NCBI GenBank assembly: GCA_964355675.1
Contig: CAYHEC010000001.1
Location: 168,333 to 232,332, forward strand
Reading direction: 5' to 3'
Length of the DNA: 64,000 nucleotides
Origin: CAMBDS01 sp964355675
GTDB lineage: Bacteria; Electryoneota; AABM5-125-24; Hatepunaeales; Hatepunaeaceae
The notes under the pieces are model-generated. The model was not told the DNA's origin and ran no database searches. It saw only the letters and a program-made list of their open reading frames with translations. How positions within the stretch are numbered: the stretch's first letter is position 1; every line of letters begins with the position of its first letter. This document shows, piece after piece, positions 36,047-43,992 of the stretch. The position numbers and the translations under genes were made by a program.

Positions 36047-36487
36047 TCAAGGGCGCAAGATTTCGATCCTGCGTCCACTTCTGACAGTGAGATCTAACGT
36101 AATCGTAACGATCCAACAGTTTTTTGGCAACAAGTGTTGGAATCGCTCGCCCCACTCAACCAAAACGATTCCGTTTTGGGTTGTAAGTTCATCAAGTCCA
36201 TAATCACTGGCATCCTCTTCTGATTTGGCAAGGTAGAAATCAGCATGAAAAAGAGGCGGAGTGCCTCCATAAGCATGGACCCTTACAAATGAAGGACTGG
36301 CTACCGACTTTTCGACTCCCCAAGCAGAAGCGATTCCTCGAACAAACTCTGTTTTCCCCGCTCCTAATTGACCTACCAACGACACAGTATCTCCGGCACG
36401 TAATTGCGAGGCGAAGCGTTTCGCCAGACGACGAGTCGCAGAAGGGGATGTTGTAAAATGTGTACCTTCAATAGGAGTGGAGCTCAA
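36047..36487 (-). CDS. tsaE: tRNA t6A biosynthesis ATPase TsaE
   Basis: A 146-residue P-loop protein with Walker A GQLGAGKTEFVRGI, the switch-like segment SPSFVRVHAY, Walker B region LFHADFYL, and VLVEWGERF near residue 115, all diagnostic of TsaE (YjeE). It supports TsaB/TsaD in N6-threonylcarbamoyladenosine formation at A37 of ANN-decoding tRNAs. It starts with TTG seven bases after AAGG. A 51-bp tandem duplication lies just upstream. Confidence 0.93.
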   Translation of the reverse strand: MSSTPIEGTHFTTSPSATRRLAKRFASQLRAGDTVSLVGQLGAGKTEFVRGIASAWGVEKSVASPSFVRVHAYGGTPPLFHADFYLAKSEEDASDYGLDELTTQNGIVLVEWGERFQHLLPKNCWIVTITLDLTVRSGRRIEILRP

Positions 36488-36537
36488 GCTGTTGCCTTGG
36501 AAGTGGTTTGAGGTGGAGTCGGTAGTTGGAGCATGCC

Positions 36538-36675
36538 GAAGAGCCTTGCAGTGTCCAAGCGGACGCCCTCGTCCGCTCTTGCTTCGTAGAAGAGCCTTGC
36601 AGTGTCCAAGCGGACGCCCTCGTCCGCTCTTGCTTCGTACTTGAATCTGTGGAGGACGAGGGCGTCCGTTTGGAC
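36538..36675. repeat. 51-bp perfect tandem duplication plus inverted part-copy
   Basis: A 51-bp unit containing GTCCAAGCGGACGCCCTCGT is repeated exactly head to tail (36538-36588, 36589-36639). An inverted, slightly diverged fragment (GACGAGGGCGTCCGTTTGGA) follows at about 36654-36675. Each unit holds an internal hairpin, GCGGACG-N4-CGTCCGC. The array fills the rpoN-tsaE gap, and identity of the two units implies a recent event. Confidence 0.9.
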
Positions 36676-36708
36676 ATTATAGGATCGAGTGGAATAAATC
36701 AAAGAACT

Positions 36709-38160
36709 CTATATTTGCCTTCTAAGCCGTTTGATAGGGAGTCTAAGTTGTTCGCGGTATTTAGCTACTGTTCGGCGGCGAATCTGATAACCTTCTTTGT
36801 TCAGCGTCTCGGTCAATTCCTGGTCAGAAAGCGGTTCGAGTTTGTTTTCTGCGGCAATCAGATCCCGTAGCCGTGCTTTGATAACCCGATTCGAAACTTC
36901 GTCCCCATCGTCTGTATCCATCCCTTCGCTGAAAAAGTATTTCAGTTCGAATACGCCCCAGTCAGTTTGAACGTACTTGCCATTAGTTACTCGGGAAATA
37001 GTTGAAATGTCCATTTCAATTTCGGAGGCTATTTCGGCAAGAATCATAGGCTTTAAATGTGCTGGACCTCTTCTGAAAAATTCGATTTGCCTATCGACTA
37101 TAGCGCGCATGGTTCGAATCATTGTCGTGCGGCGCTGATGAATAGCATTGATAAACCAGCGAGCAGACTCAAGTTTGCGAGAAAGAAAATCACGAACGTT
37201 TTTGTCTGCTCCATCTTTTCTAAGGTATAACTCCCGATAAATTGGATTTATTCGAAAATTGGGGATATCACCATCGTTCAAGTATGAGACGAATTCGGTG
37301 CCAACTTGAGTTACAATCAGATCCGGAATGATGTAATTCTGTTTCTCATCGAATTGCCCTTCGCCAGGTTTCGGATTGAGTCGGGTTATTATAGTGAAAG
37401 CTTCTCGAATTTGATCCATCACAACATCAAGTTTATCGGCAATGATTTCATAACGGCGATTGACAAAATCTTCCCAACAATCGGCAACCATTTTCTCGGC
37501 GATAGGAGCCTGTGGTTTGCGGTTCTGGAGCTGAACGAGCAGGCACTCTCGCAAATTCCGCGCGGCAATGCCGATCGGATCGTACTCCATGATACGCCGG
37601 TGGACTGCTTCGACCATTTCGAGCGGGTGACGGCCGTTAATGGCAATATCTTCGAGTGCGACTCCATTCAGGTAACCATCGCGGTTAATGTTACCGATTA
37701 ACTGCTCACCGATCCCCACCTCTTCTGCGGTAAGATCATCAAGGTGAAGTTGGTCGTAAAGATGGTCGAGTAGTGTGGTGACGTCGGGTTGAGGAAGCTC
37801 GGAACCGTCTTCGGGCTGGACGCGAGTCTGAGCGCGGTATTCATACTGGGATGAATCATTAAGAATTTCGTCCCAATCTACTTCCCGTTTTTCTTCACGC
37901 GGGTCGGGGATCTCGACGCCTTCGCCTGTAAATTCAGGTTCTGCTTCAGGTTTCCCCTCGTGATCTTCCGACTCAACAGTGGGCGTTTCGTCGTCGCCGG
38001 TTCCGTCTGCTTCTTCCAAAAACGGGTTCTCTTCCAGCTCAGCCTGAACACGCATCTCCAGCTCAAGGAGCGGCAGTTGGATCAGTTCTGAGCGGAGTAT
38101 TTGTTGCGGCTGGAGTGTTAGTTCCTGCCGCATCCGTTGTTCGAGTCTTAAGCCTTGCAA
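36709..38160 (-). CDS. rpoN: RNA polymerase sigma-54 factor
   Basis: A 483-residue RpoN. Region I is the Gln/Leu-rich N-terminus (LEQRMRQELTLQPQQIL) that contacts AAA+ activators. An acidic region II follows (about 50-110). The core-binding and HTH region leads to the RpoN box RRTVAKYREQLRLP near the C-terminus, which reads the -24 element. The start is TTG at 38160, needed to keep region I. In many bacteria rpoN follows lptB directly; here about 4 kb of accessory genes lies between. Confidence 0.96.
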   Translation of the reverse strand: MQGLRLEQRMRQELTLQPQQILRSELIQLPLLELEMRVQAELEENPFLEEADGTGDDETPTVESEDHEGKPEAEPEFTGEGVEIPDPREEKREVDWDEILNDSSQYEYRAQTRVQPEDGSELPQPDVTTLLDHLYDQLHLDDLTAEEVGIGEQLIGNINRDGYLNGVALEDIAINGRHPLEMVEAVHRRIMEYDPIGIAARNLRECLLVQLQNRKPQAPIAEKMVADCWEDFVNRRYEIIADKLDVVMDQIREAFTIITRLNPKPGEGQFDEKQNYIIPDLIVTQVGTEFVSYLNDGDIPNFRINPIYRELYLRKDGADKNVRDFLSRKLESARWFINAIHQRRTTMIRTMRAIVDRQIEFFRRGPAHLKPMILAEIASEIEMDISTISRVTNGKYVQTDWGVFELKYFFSEGMDTDDGDEVSNRVIKARLRDLIAAENKLEPLSDQELTETLNKEGYQIRRRTVAKYREQLRLPIKRLRRQI

Positions 38161-38270
38161 GTTGCGTTAGTTAGATATTTGTAAGTTGTAAGTTATAAGC
38201 CACTACCAACCCATCGCGCATAGGGGTGAGGCAATAATTTGATTAAGGATTTATCCGAAAAGGTATAGTC

Positions 38271-38492
38271 CTAAACTGCCTCTCGCAATGGTACGTTTTC
38301 CACCAACAGCGACGGTAGCCGACCTCCACCTAACACCGCTTTAGCGTCAAGGACTTCGATTCCAACAAGCAGTTCATCTGGCCCAATGTTCAAAGCGATC
38401 TCATCATTTAGTCGAACCGTTCGGCATTGATGAGTGCCTTCGACTAACCGGATGTAAAGGGCATCAACCTCAGAATCATAGCTTATTTTCAT
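38271..38492 (-). CDS. DUF2283 protein (pair 1)
   Basis: A 73-residue protein with the DUF2283 core KISYDSEVDALYIRLVEG and the LNIGPDELLVGIEVLDAKAVL strand. It lies 18 bp downstream of a DUF4258 gene, a pairing repeated at 41.6-42.1 kb. DUF2283 proteins are commonly the second partner of such pairs and are suspected antitoxins; activity is not proven here. Confidence 0.82.
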   Translation of the reverse strand: MKISYDSEVDALYIRLVEGTHQCRTVRLNDEIALNIGPDELLVGIEVLDAKAVLGGGRLPSLLVENVPLREAV

Positions 38493-38510
38493 GATGGTAT
38501 CCTATCGACT

Positions 38511-38765
38511 TTAGAAATAGAAAGTAAATACTGTTATCACAACGATCTCCGCTTCTTCTTCGACGATTATCGGTGCAACTTGTTTAATGGTATAGTGCTT
38601 CCCTTCCCAGAATTCCTCGAAGGGAAAGTTATACCGACACATGGACCGACCGTGCTTAACCTGTTCTCGCATTCCGTTACAAACAGCAATTCGGACTTCA
38701 GTTTCGGTTGCGCCACGTTCGAGGCACTGTTCTTGAGCGTGGTTTGACAAGCGAATTGGTTTCAT
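38511..38765 (-). CDS. DUF4258 protein (pair 1)
   Basis: An 84-residue protein. LSNHAQEQCLERGATETEVRIAV matches the DUF4258 N-terminal H-x-x-x-R pattern, and IVVITVFTFYF is its closing strand. The fold is related to RelE/MqsR-like RNases, so it is a candidate toxin of a pair with the following DUF2283 gene. It is the middle gene group of the island between rpoN and lptB. Confidence 0.78.
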   Translation of the reverse strand: MKPIRLSNHAQEQCLERGATETEVRIAVCNGMREQVKHGRSMCRYNFPFEEFWEGKHYTIKQVAPIIVEEEAEIVVITVFTFYF

Positions 38766-38842
38766 TTCAGCTTATTGCAGTTAATAATCAGTTGCTCTTC
38801 AACCTCCAACACCCGCCATGCGCAGCGATGGGGGGACGAAAC

Positions 38843-39037
38843 TCAACGGCTCTTCGGATGCCTGATGCCCAAATCCCGGCAAATCTTGGCTGCCATCGAG
38901 TCGTCTATCTCAACGTGCCGCGAGAGCGATGAAGTCTTGAGATTATTGGGATTCCAGACGATAGTGTGCCTCGATCCTTCCCTGAAGATATCGCACCCTT
39001 GTTCGCGGAGATATTTTAAGAGAGCCGAGCGTTTCAC
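38843..39037 (-). CDS. hicA: HicA mRNA interferase toxin
   Basis: A 64-residue double-stranded-RNA-binding-fold toxin. It has the typical start MKRSALLKYLREQGCDIFREG, catalytic His24 in GSRHTIVW, and RHVEIDDSMAAKICRDLGI at the C-terminus. It lies two bases after hicB on the same strand. The antitoxin-first order is the reverse of the classical hicAB arrangement but is known. Confidence 0.93.
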   Translation of the reverse strand: MKRSALLKYLREQGCDIFREGSRHTIVWNPNNLKTSSLSRHVEIDDSMAAKICRDLGIRHPKSR

Positions 39038-39039
39038 TC

Positions 39040-39255
39040 TTAGGCTATTGCCAACCTTTCGCGGATGATTTTGTGACCCTGCATCTGCCGCAGAGCGATT
39101 TCGCGATTGGCTTCGAGAACCATTCGAACGGCGTCCAAGAGATTTTCTCGTGCTTCGTCGATGGTTTCGCCTTGAGTGTTCGCCCCCGGCAGTTCCTCAG
39201 CATAGGCGATCCACCATTTGCCGCGTTGCTCGAAGACAGCAGTAAATTGTTCCAT
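39040..39255 (-). CDS. hicB: HicB-family antitoxin
   Basis: A 71-residue HicB with the degraded RNase-H-like fold: FTAVFEQRGKWWIAYAEELPGANTQGETIDEARENLLDAV. No C-terminal HTH or RHH domain is present, so autorepression may need another factor. The ATG at 39255 follows GAGGA by six bases; the ATG at 39267 would place that Shine-Dalgarno inside the frame. Confidence 0.92.
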   Translation of the reverse strand: MEQFTAVFEQRGKWWIAYAEELPGANTQGETIDEARENLLDAVRMVLEANREIALRQMQGHKIIRERLAIA

Positions 39256-39297
39256 AAATATCCTCAAATTATTCGATTAGAGGCGCTTGCGCGATCT

Positions 39298-39379
39298 GGA
39301 GGCTCTTCAGCCTCCGATAGCCCCCATGCTTCGGAATCAGCGGCACTTTGTCCACTTTGTCCATAGCGTCCACTATGTC
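39298..39379. repeat. hairpin and 9-bp tandem repeat upstream of hicBA
   Basis: GGAGGCT-N4-AGCCTCC (39298-39315) is a 7-bp hairpin. It is followed by four 9-mers of CACTTTGTC type (39344-39379; units 1 and 2 identical, 3 and 4 diverged). Both lie in the gap between the 311-residue protein and hicB, where the hicBA promoter is expected. Confidence 0.75.
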
Positions 39380-39390
39380 CTCTTTGAAGC

Positions 39391-39620
39391 CTATTTGGTC
39401 CCAAATTGAACCTTTTCAACCAATCGACCATTTTCGAACCTCGCCCTGACGATACCTTGGCTGGTAACCCAATTGTAACTCGATTGTTGATTGCTTTTGT
39501 CAATCAACTGTTCTTTCTGTCCTTGTGAACCGAGAATTCGACATACCTCAGAATACGACATCCCATTATCGATTCTGTCAGGTTTTGATATAGTCTGAGG
39601 CGGAGGTGAGACCGCAATAC
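39391..39620. repeat. near-identical 0.2-kb direct duplication (partner at about 40362-40575)
   Basis: The DNA encoding the final BamE-like domain of the 311-residue protein matches that of the 146-residue protein at almost every base over about 200 bp, including the PPPQTI and SPPPQTI lead-in. The upstream parts of both genes are unrelated, so it is a domain-level, recent tandem duplication. Confidence 0.85.
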
Positions 39621-40326
39621 TCGGGCTGGTATCATGACCAAAGATATAGCCCCATCCACCCGCTTCAGCAAATTTCCATGAACCCCACATCACTAAGAAA
39701 AATAGGAGTCCTGCTATTGAAGAGCCAAAAATTTCACTCCAGATTTGACTACTCGATTTAGATTTCGCTTTGTGCCGAGTCCGAACTGGATAAGTTGGCG
39801 CTTGAAGTATAAAATTAAGAGGTATTGATGGAGGAGAATCTTGTATTTTTCGAGTAGATTTCTTCTTACGAGTCTTTTTTCGATCCTTAGACTTACGAAC
39901 GACCTTTTGCGCTTTGGAGTCGTTAAAGGTACTGTCGCGATTTACCGCGACCCGTTCCTGTTTTTCGAAGACAATCTGATCATAAATCGCCTCTACAAGA
40001 TCGCTTGTCCCGTGAATTTCTGGGTTGATTCCCAAAATTGGACAAAGATCATGAATCGTGCTTATACGAAAGGCAAGACTAACAGGCTTGCCGGACTCTA
40101 AAAGCTCTGAGATTGTTCGTGCTTTACCAGACTTTGGATCAGTTGGAGTGACTCTGAAGTAAGCACAAATACTAGACGTGAAACTCGACATTGGCACACT
40201 GGCAAGGTCAAGCTCCCACTTCCCAGCTAATTCAATAACTCGATCTCCACTCATACTGAGGTTCAGAGTGCTTTCACCCCTCGCTTCGGCGTGGCGGATT
40301 CGATCCAGGATAGAAATTCGAGACAT
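39391..40326 (-). CDS. single-pass membrane protein with BamE-like C-terminal domain
   Basis: A 311-residue protein of unknown function. An N-terminal cytosolic region (1-about 140) is followed by a very basic Lys/Arg linker (KSKDRKKTRKKKSTRK). One TM helix spans about 203-222. A roughly 70-residue extracytoplasmic domain NGMSYSEVCRILGSQGQ...YNWV...RARFENGRLVEKVQFG resembles SmpA/BamE-type or DUF3862 folds. That last domain is nearly identical to the one in the next gene upstream, indicating a local duplication. Confidence 0.75.
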   Translation of the reverse strand: MSRISILDRIRHAEARGESTLNLSMSGDRVIELAGKWELDLASVPMSSFTSSICAYFRVTPTDPKSGKARTISELLESGKPVSLAFRISTIHDLCPILGINPEIHGTSDLVEAIYDQIVFEKQERVAVNRDSTFNDSKAQKVVRKSKDRKKTRKKKSTRKIQDSPPSIPLNFILQAPTYPVRTRHKAKSKSSSQIWSEIFGSSIAGLLFFLVMWGSWKFAEAGGWGYIFGHDTSPSIAVSPPPQTISKPDRIDNGMSYSEVCRILGSQGQKEQLIDKSNQQSSYNWVTSQGIVRARFENGRLVEKVQFGTK

Positions 40327-40361
40327 TCAACCTCCCACTTAATCTTCTTGTTAGCTGAGAC

Positions 40362-40802
40362 CTATTTCAGCCCAAATTGAACCTTTTCAACCAATCGACC
40401 ATTTTCGAACCTTGCCCTGACGATACCTTGGCTTGTAACCCAATTGTAACTCGATTGTTGATTGCTTTTGTCAATCAACTGTTCCTTCTGTCCTTGTGAT
40501 CCGAGAATTCGACATACTTCAGAATATGACATCCCATTTTCGATTCTGTTGTTCTTCGGTATAGTCAGTTGCGGTTGAAAGACTTCATTAGGCAATATAG
40601 TCTGTGGCGGAGGTGAGACAGAGTTACTACGAGAATCATTGGCTTCTCGTTTCCGTTTAACAATTTCATCAAGAGTCTTCCGTATCTCTCTTCGCTCCAG
40701 TTCTTTCATATATACAAAAGTTAGTAAAATTCCCAACCCCAAAGCAACAATTACAATTAACCGTGAGCCAAAACTATCCCACTGGTTCTCATGGTTCTTC
40801 AT
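40362..40802 (-). CDS. small membrane protein with duplicated BamE-like domain
   Basis: A 146-residue protein: TM helix about 13-32 (LIVIVALGLGILLTFVYM), a charged linker, a Pro-rich stretch, then the same 70-residue domain as its neighbour (differing at few positions, e.g. the last residues FGLK against FGTK). Its ATG overlaps the methyltransferase stop by a few bases. Function unknown. Confidence 0.72.
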   Translation of the reverse strand: MKNHENQWDSFGSRLIVIVALGLGILLTFVYMKELERREIRKTLDEIVKRKREANDSRSNSVSPPPQTILPNEVFQPQLTIPKNNRIENGMSYSEVCRILGSQGQKEQLIDKSNQQSSYNWVTSQGIVRARFENGRLVEKVQFGLK

Positions 40803-41617
40803 CGTGCGCTCTGAATGGCAGTGTTGAAACGCCCCTCAAAGTTCGTAAAATGCTCCAATTCCTTCTCCGCCAAAATAAACCGTCGCTTCATTTCAACACA
40901 ACTGCTTCCCACTCCCATACTTCCCGCATACGGATCGAACACCACTTCACCTTCGTTCGACGAGACCTCAATCATCTTCTTCAGGATTTCCACCGGCTTG
41001 ACCGTTCCGTGCTGGTGAAGGTAGTTCGCCACTTTCCTCGCATCGAAGATATTGCTGGGGCGCTTCCCGTTCAACTTCCTTCCCTTTTCCCCCTTGCACC
41101 CGAAGATCACAAGTTCATGCTGTGGCGCGTAATTCCCCTTCAAGTCCCCCGACCCGTGATTGTTCTTTACCCAAACCAGCATATTCTTATAAGTGAGAAA
41201 GTGCGATGAGTGCGATTCTTCATTTGTTTCTCTGTGTTCTCTGTGAACTCTGTGTTCTCTGTGTTTAAGAATCTCTTCTTTCTGCCTCTTCATCTCCCCG
41301 ACTATCCCCGGAAAAGTCAGATGGTCGCACCAGCAGTTAAAATGCGCACCCGGCTTCAACACCCGCGCCGACTGCTCGATGAAGTAGGGCAGATTGAAAT
41401 CTGCCTCCAATATCTTCTTCACCTTCTCATGCTTCACAGGCCGGTTCGACTGGTAGTCCTTGTAAGGCGGATCGGTGATGATCAAGTCTATCGAGTTGTC
41501 CGGCAACGCCTCAAAGACCAGCCTGTTGTCGCAATTGAATATCCAGCCGCCATCGAGCTTCTCGACAGGGGCTTGGACTTTGGAAAGAGCTGACTGAAGT
41601 TCTGGAGTAAGGCTCAA
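40799..41617 (-). CDS. DNA methyltransferase (beta-class-like, N4/N6)
   Basis: A 272-residue amino-methyltransferase. Catalytic motif IV DPPY is at 49-52 (LIITDPPYKDY) and SAM motif I, FDPYAGSMGVG, lies near the C-terminus, a DPPY-before-AdoMet order typical of D12/ParB-type beta-class enzymes. No restriction gene is adjacent, so it may be solitary. Residues 120-137 (HREHRVHREHRE...) are encoded by four in-frame 9-bp CTGTGTTCT-type repeats and have no counterpart in the family. It starts with TTG overlapping the DUF2283 stop. Confidence 0.88.
   Translation of the reverse strand: MSLTPELQSALSKVQAPVEKLDGGWIFNCDNRLVFEALPDNSIDLIITDPPYKDYQSNRPVKHEKVKKILEADFNLPYFIEQSARVLKPGAHFNCWCDHLTFPGIVGEMKRQKEEILKHREHRVHREHRETNEESHSSHFLTYKNMLVWVKNNHGSGDLKGNYAPQHELVIFGCKGEKGRKLNGKRPSNIFDARKVANYLHQHGTVKPVEILKKMIEVSSNEGEVVFDPYAGSMGVGSSCVEMKRRFILAEKELEHFTNFEGRFNTAIQSAR
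41232..41267. repeat. 9-bp tandem repeat inside methyltransferase gene
   Basis: Four units CTGTGTTCT, CTGTGAACT, CTGTGTTCT, CTGTGTTTA. Being a multiple of three they keep the frame and add His-Arg-Glu repeats. The position is between the DPPY region and the next core strand, a variable loop. Confidence 0.85.
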
Positions 41618-41817
41618 GCTACTTTTGCGGTAACAGACAAAAGCTCATCGAGTTGAATATGGGTCGAAGCAGAAAGAATTTCCATCCCGACAATTTTATC
41701 ATCTTCGCCAAGATCGAAAACGATATCATCGCTGATCCGCTTGCTCTCGATCTCCTGTTTGCGACGATCAAATCGTATGTAAAGCAGGTCGTATTTGGAA
41801 TCGTAAGTGATCTGCAC
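41614..41817 (-). CDS. DUF2283 protein (pair 2)
   Basis: A 67-residue protein starting VQITYDSKYDLLYIRF, the exact DUF2283 N-terminus. The GTG at 41817 overlaps the upstream stop as TAGTG and has GGAGG four bases before it; the ATG at 41829 would lie on that Shine-Dalgarno. It pairs with the upstream DUF4258-like gene and overlaps the methyltransferase start, so four genes from lptB onward are translationally coupled. Confidence 0.8.
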   Translation of the reverse strand: MQITYDSKYDLLYIRFDRRKQEIESKRISDDIVFDLGEDDKIVGMEILSASTHIQLDELLSVTAKVA

Positions 41818-42110
41818 TATTCCTCCCATTTGCCGTAATAGGCTAACATTGTGACTGTAAATATCTCGCCTTCATCGATTACGTAAATCACCTCAATTTT
41901 CCTTTGAGGATGGAAACGACCTCGATTGAGCGCGTTAAATGGAAAAACCTTCGACCGCCCAAGCCTCCCATTCTTCGCATCGAATGGTTTACCGTTTCTA
42001 AGTGTCAGGATAATTTCCTCATCGACTACCCGATTCTCCTCCATCCGAACCCGCGTATGCGGCTCGATGTTGATCCTCAACTCGAGATTGTCCGACAAGT
42101 TTTCTATCAC
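41817..42110 (-). CDS. DUF4258-like protein (pair 2)
   Basis: A 97-residue protein. EPHTRVRMEENRVVDEEIILTL and KIEVIYVIDEGEIFTVTMLAYY correspond to the two conserved halves of DUF4258. The central part (RSKVFPFNALNRGRF) contains the basic residues expected of an RNase-like toxin. Its ATG overlaps the lptB stop as ATGA, so it has captured translation from a core LPS operon. Confidence 0.72.
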   Translation of the reverse strand: MIENLSDNLELRINIEPHTRVRMEENRVVDEEIILTLRNGKPFDAKNGRLGRSKVFPFNALNRGRFHPQRKIEVIYVIDEGEIFTVTMLAYYGKWEE

Positions 42111-42844
42111 CTTTCCAACCTGAACGTCTCACCCAAATACAGCGTCCGCGCCTCCTCGTCCTGGGCGAGGTATTCCGCATCGCCGGACTTCAGTATCTTG
42201 CCGTCAAATAAGAGGTAAGCACGATTGACAATAGAAAGCGTCTCGTGCACATTGTGATCCGTGATCAGGACTCCGATCCCCTTTAGCGAAAGGCTCTTGA
42301 CGATCTCCTGAATATCGTTCACAGCAATCGGATCGATCCCCGCGAACGGCTCATCTAATAAGATAAAGCTGGGGTCGGTTGTCAAGGCTCTGGCGATTTC
42401 AACACGACGGCGCTCACCACCTGACAACGTATTCGCTTTGCTGTCTCTAAGTTTTACGACGGAAAATTCTTCAAGCAGTTTTTCCATCTTCTCGATCCGT
42501 TCTTGCTTCTTAAGCGGTAACATCTCCAAAATCGCCATTAAATTCTCGGCGACGGTCAATTTCCGAAACACCGATGGTTCCTGAGCCAAATATCCAACTC
42601 CAAGACGCGCCCGCTTGAACATCGGCATCCGGGTCAAATCCGTCTCATCAAGATAGACTTTTCCTGTATCTGGAGAAATCAACCCGGTAATCATGTGGAA
42701 AGTCGTCGTCTTCCCCGCTCCATTTGGGCCGAGAAGCCCGACAATCTCGCCCTTATCGACATAGACCGAGACGTCATCGACAACCTTACGCTTGCCGAAA
42801 TGCTTCGAAAGTCCGTTTGCGCCGAGTCTCATAACTCCCCCCAA
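42107..42844 (-). CDS. lptB: LPS export ABC ATPase LptB
   Basis: A 245-residue ATPase of the LptB2FG exporter. It has Walker A GPNGAGKTTTFHMI, GYLAQEPSVFRKLTVAENL (the LptB-specific Q-loop segment), signature TLSGGERRRVEIARAL, Walker B FILLDEPFAGIDPIAV, and H-loop ITDHNVHETL. It lies between lptA and the accessory island on the way to rpoN. Confidence 0.97.
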   Translation of the reverse strand: MGGVMRLGANGLSKHFGKRKVVDDVSVYVDKGEIVGLLGPNGAGKTTTFHMITGLISPDTGKVYLDETDLTRMPMFKRARLGVGYLAQEPSVFRKLTVAENLMAILEMLPLKKQERIEKMEKLLEEFSVVKLRDSKANTLSGGERRRVEIARALTTDPSFILLDEPFAGIDPIAVNDIQEIVKSLSLKGIGVLITDHNVHETLSIVNRAYLLFDGKILKSGDAEYLAQDEEARTLYLGETFRLER

Positions 42845-43992
42845 CCAATGCCGTCCATCTTTTTGGCGTCGATATCGTTCACCTGAGGTGGCTCCTGCCC
42901 GGGCGGATAAAACGCACCGGACGTCTGTCCCTCAAGTAGTATATTAGTCGTCTTCTTTCCGTAAATATCGAGCCGAATCAGGTCGGCTCCGGCAACGTTT
43001 ACACCTTGATAGCCTTTTTTGCTGTCGAATACGAAATACCACCCTTGGGCATCACCCGTGGCAAGAACCACGCGACTGCTGTCATTAAGAATTTCCAATG
43101 TCAATTTCTTACCGGCAAGCCTGTTGCGACGCTTGTCACCCTCATAAGCTGGCGAGAGCGCGATACCATTTCCAAACACATCGATCACTTTCAGTTCCCT
43201 GTCTTTATACTTAAGATCGATCAAATCGCCCGTAAGCTCGTCCGAACCTCGCCAAATAAGCGGAGCGCCTGATAATCGCGTGTTGTTTGAATCAGGCATA
43301 TAAAAGAGACTGTCCGAGACGGCCAGAATTTCCCCGCGAGTCAGCTTGACGTCACCGGTAAAGGTGGCTGAGTTATCTTTGCGACTGAACGCGAGCCGGT
43401 CAGAGGTAATTAGAAGTGTATCATTACTGCTTTCTCCTCGTTCAGGTCTTACATATTTCGAGGAGCCCTCCACCCAGCCGGAAGAGTCTGTAGTTCTGAA
43501 TTGTCCATAATCGCCGGTTATGCGGGAGGTGTCTCGGAAGATGTCGATAATCACATCGTCGAAAAGTTCGGCTGTCCTGTTGAAATCGGTGAAATGAGCG
43601 GATCGGCATCGTATTCTAACACTGTCGCGAACGGTCATATCGATCCCGCCTTGAGCGTCGAAATTTCCGGTTCTTTCGTCATACTCAACTCTTTCAGCGC
43701 GCATCGTTCTCTCTGGGTCGGTCAGATAGACCGAACCAGTCAAGCTAATCTGTCCCAGATCCGGAGTATAAAGCGCGTTTTCAGCGCGGATTGTTGTGCC
43801 ACCGCGAGTTACCTTCACATGTCCGATAAGTTCACGGATACCCCCCTTACTGCGTAATGTATCAGCGTGGTCAAGCACGATTTTGCTCGACTGCACACCT
43901 GCCCCGCGCAGTGTAGCAAGTAGGAGTAAGCTTGCGCCAAACGCCGCGCCTATTCCGATGATTCTATTCACGTTTAGTTGAGTCTCGTTCAA
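42829..43992 (-). CDS. lptA: LptA/OstA-family periplasmic LPS transport protein
   Basis: A 387-residue protein with a signal peptide (RIIGIGAAFGASLLLLATLRGAG) and repeated beta-jellyroll OstA units: IRELIGHVKVTRGGTTIRAENALY, then ISLTGSVYLTDPERTMRAERVEYDERTG, and NSATFTGDVKLTRGEILAVSDSLFY. It is about twice the length of E. coli LptA and so has more units of the LPS bridge, as in other FCB-type OstA proteins. It overlaps lptB by 16 bp and lptC by about 29 bp. Confidence 0.9.
   Translation of the reverse strand: MNETQLNVNRIIGIGAAFGASLLLLATLRGAGVQSSKIVLDHADTLRSKGGIRELIGHVKVTRGGTTIRAENALYTPDLGQISLTGSVYLTDPERTMRAERVEYDERTGNFDAQGGIDMTVRDSVRIRCRSAHFTDFNRTAELFDDVIIDIFRDTSRITGDYGQFRTTDSSGWVEGSSKYVRPERGESSNDTLLITSDRLAFSRKDNSATFTGDVKLTRGEILAVSDSLFYMPDSNNTRLSGAPLIWRGSDELTGDLIDLKYKDRELKVIDVFGNGIALSPAYEGDKRRNRLAGKKLTLEILNDSSRVVLATGDAQGWYFVFDSKKGYQGVNVAGADLIRLDIYGKKTTNILLEGQTSGAFYPPGQEPPQVNDIDAKKMDGIGWGEL

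Noticed and set aside
36538..36639. Possible CRISPR array
   Set aside because: Only two 51-bp units, directly adjacent with no spacers, and no cas genes. It is a tandem duplication.
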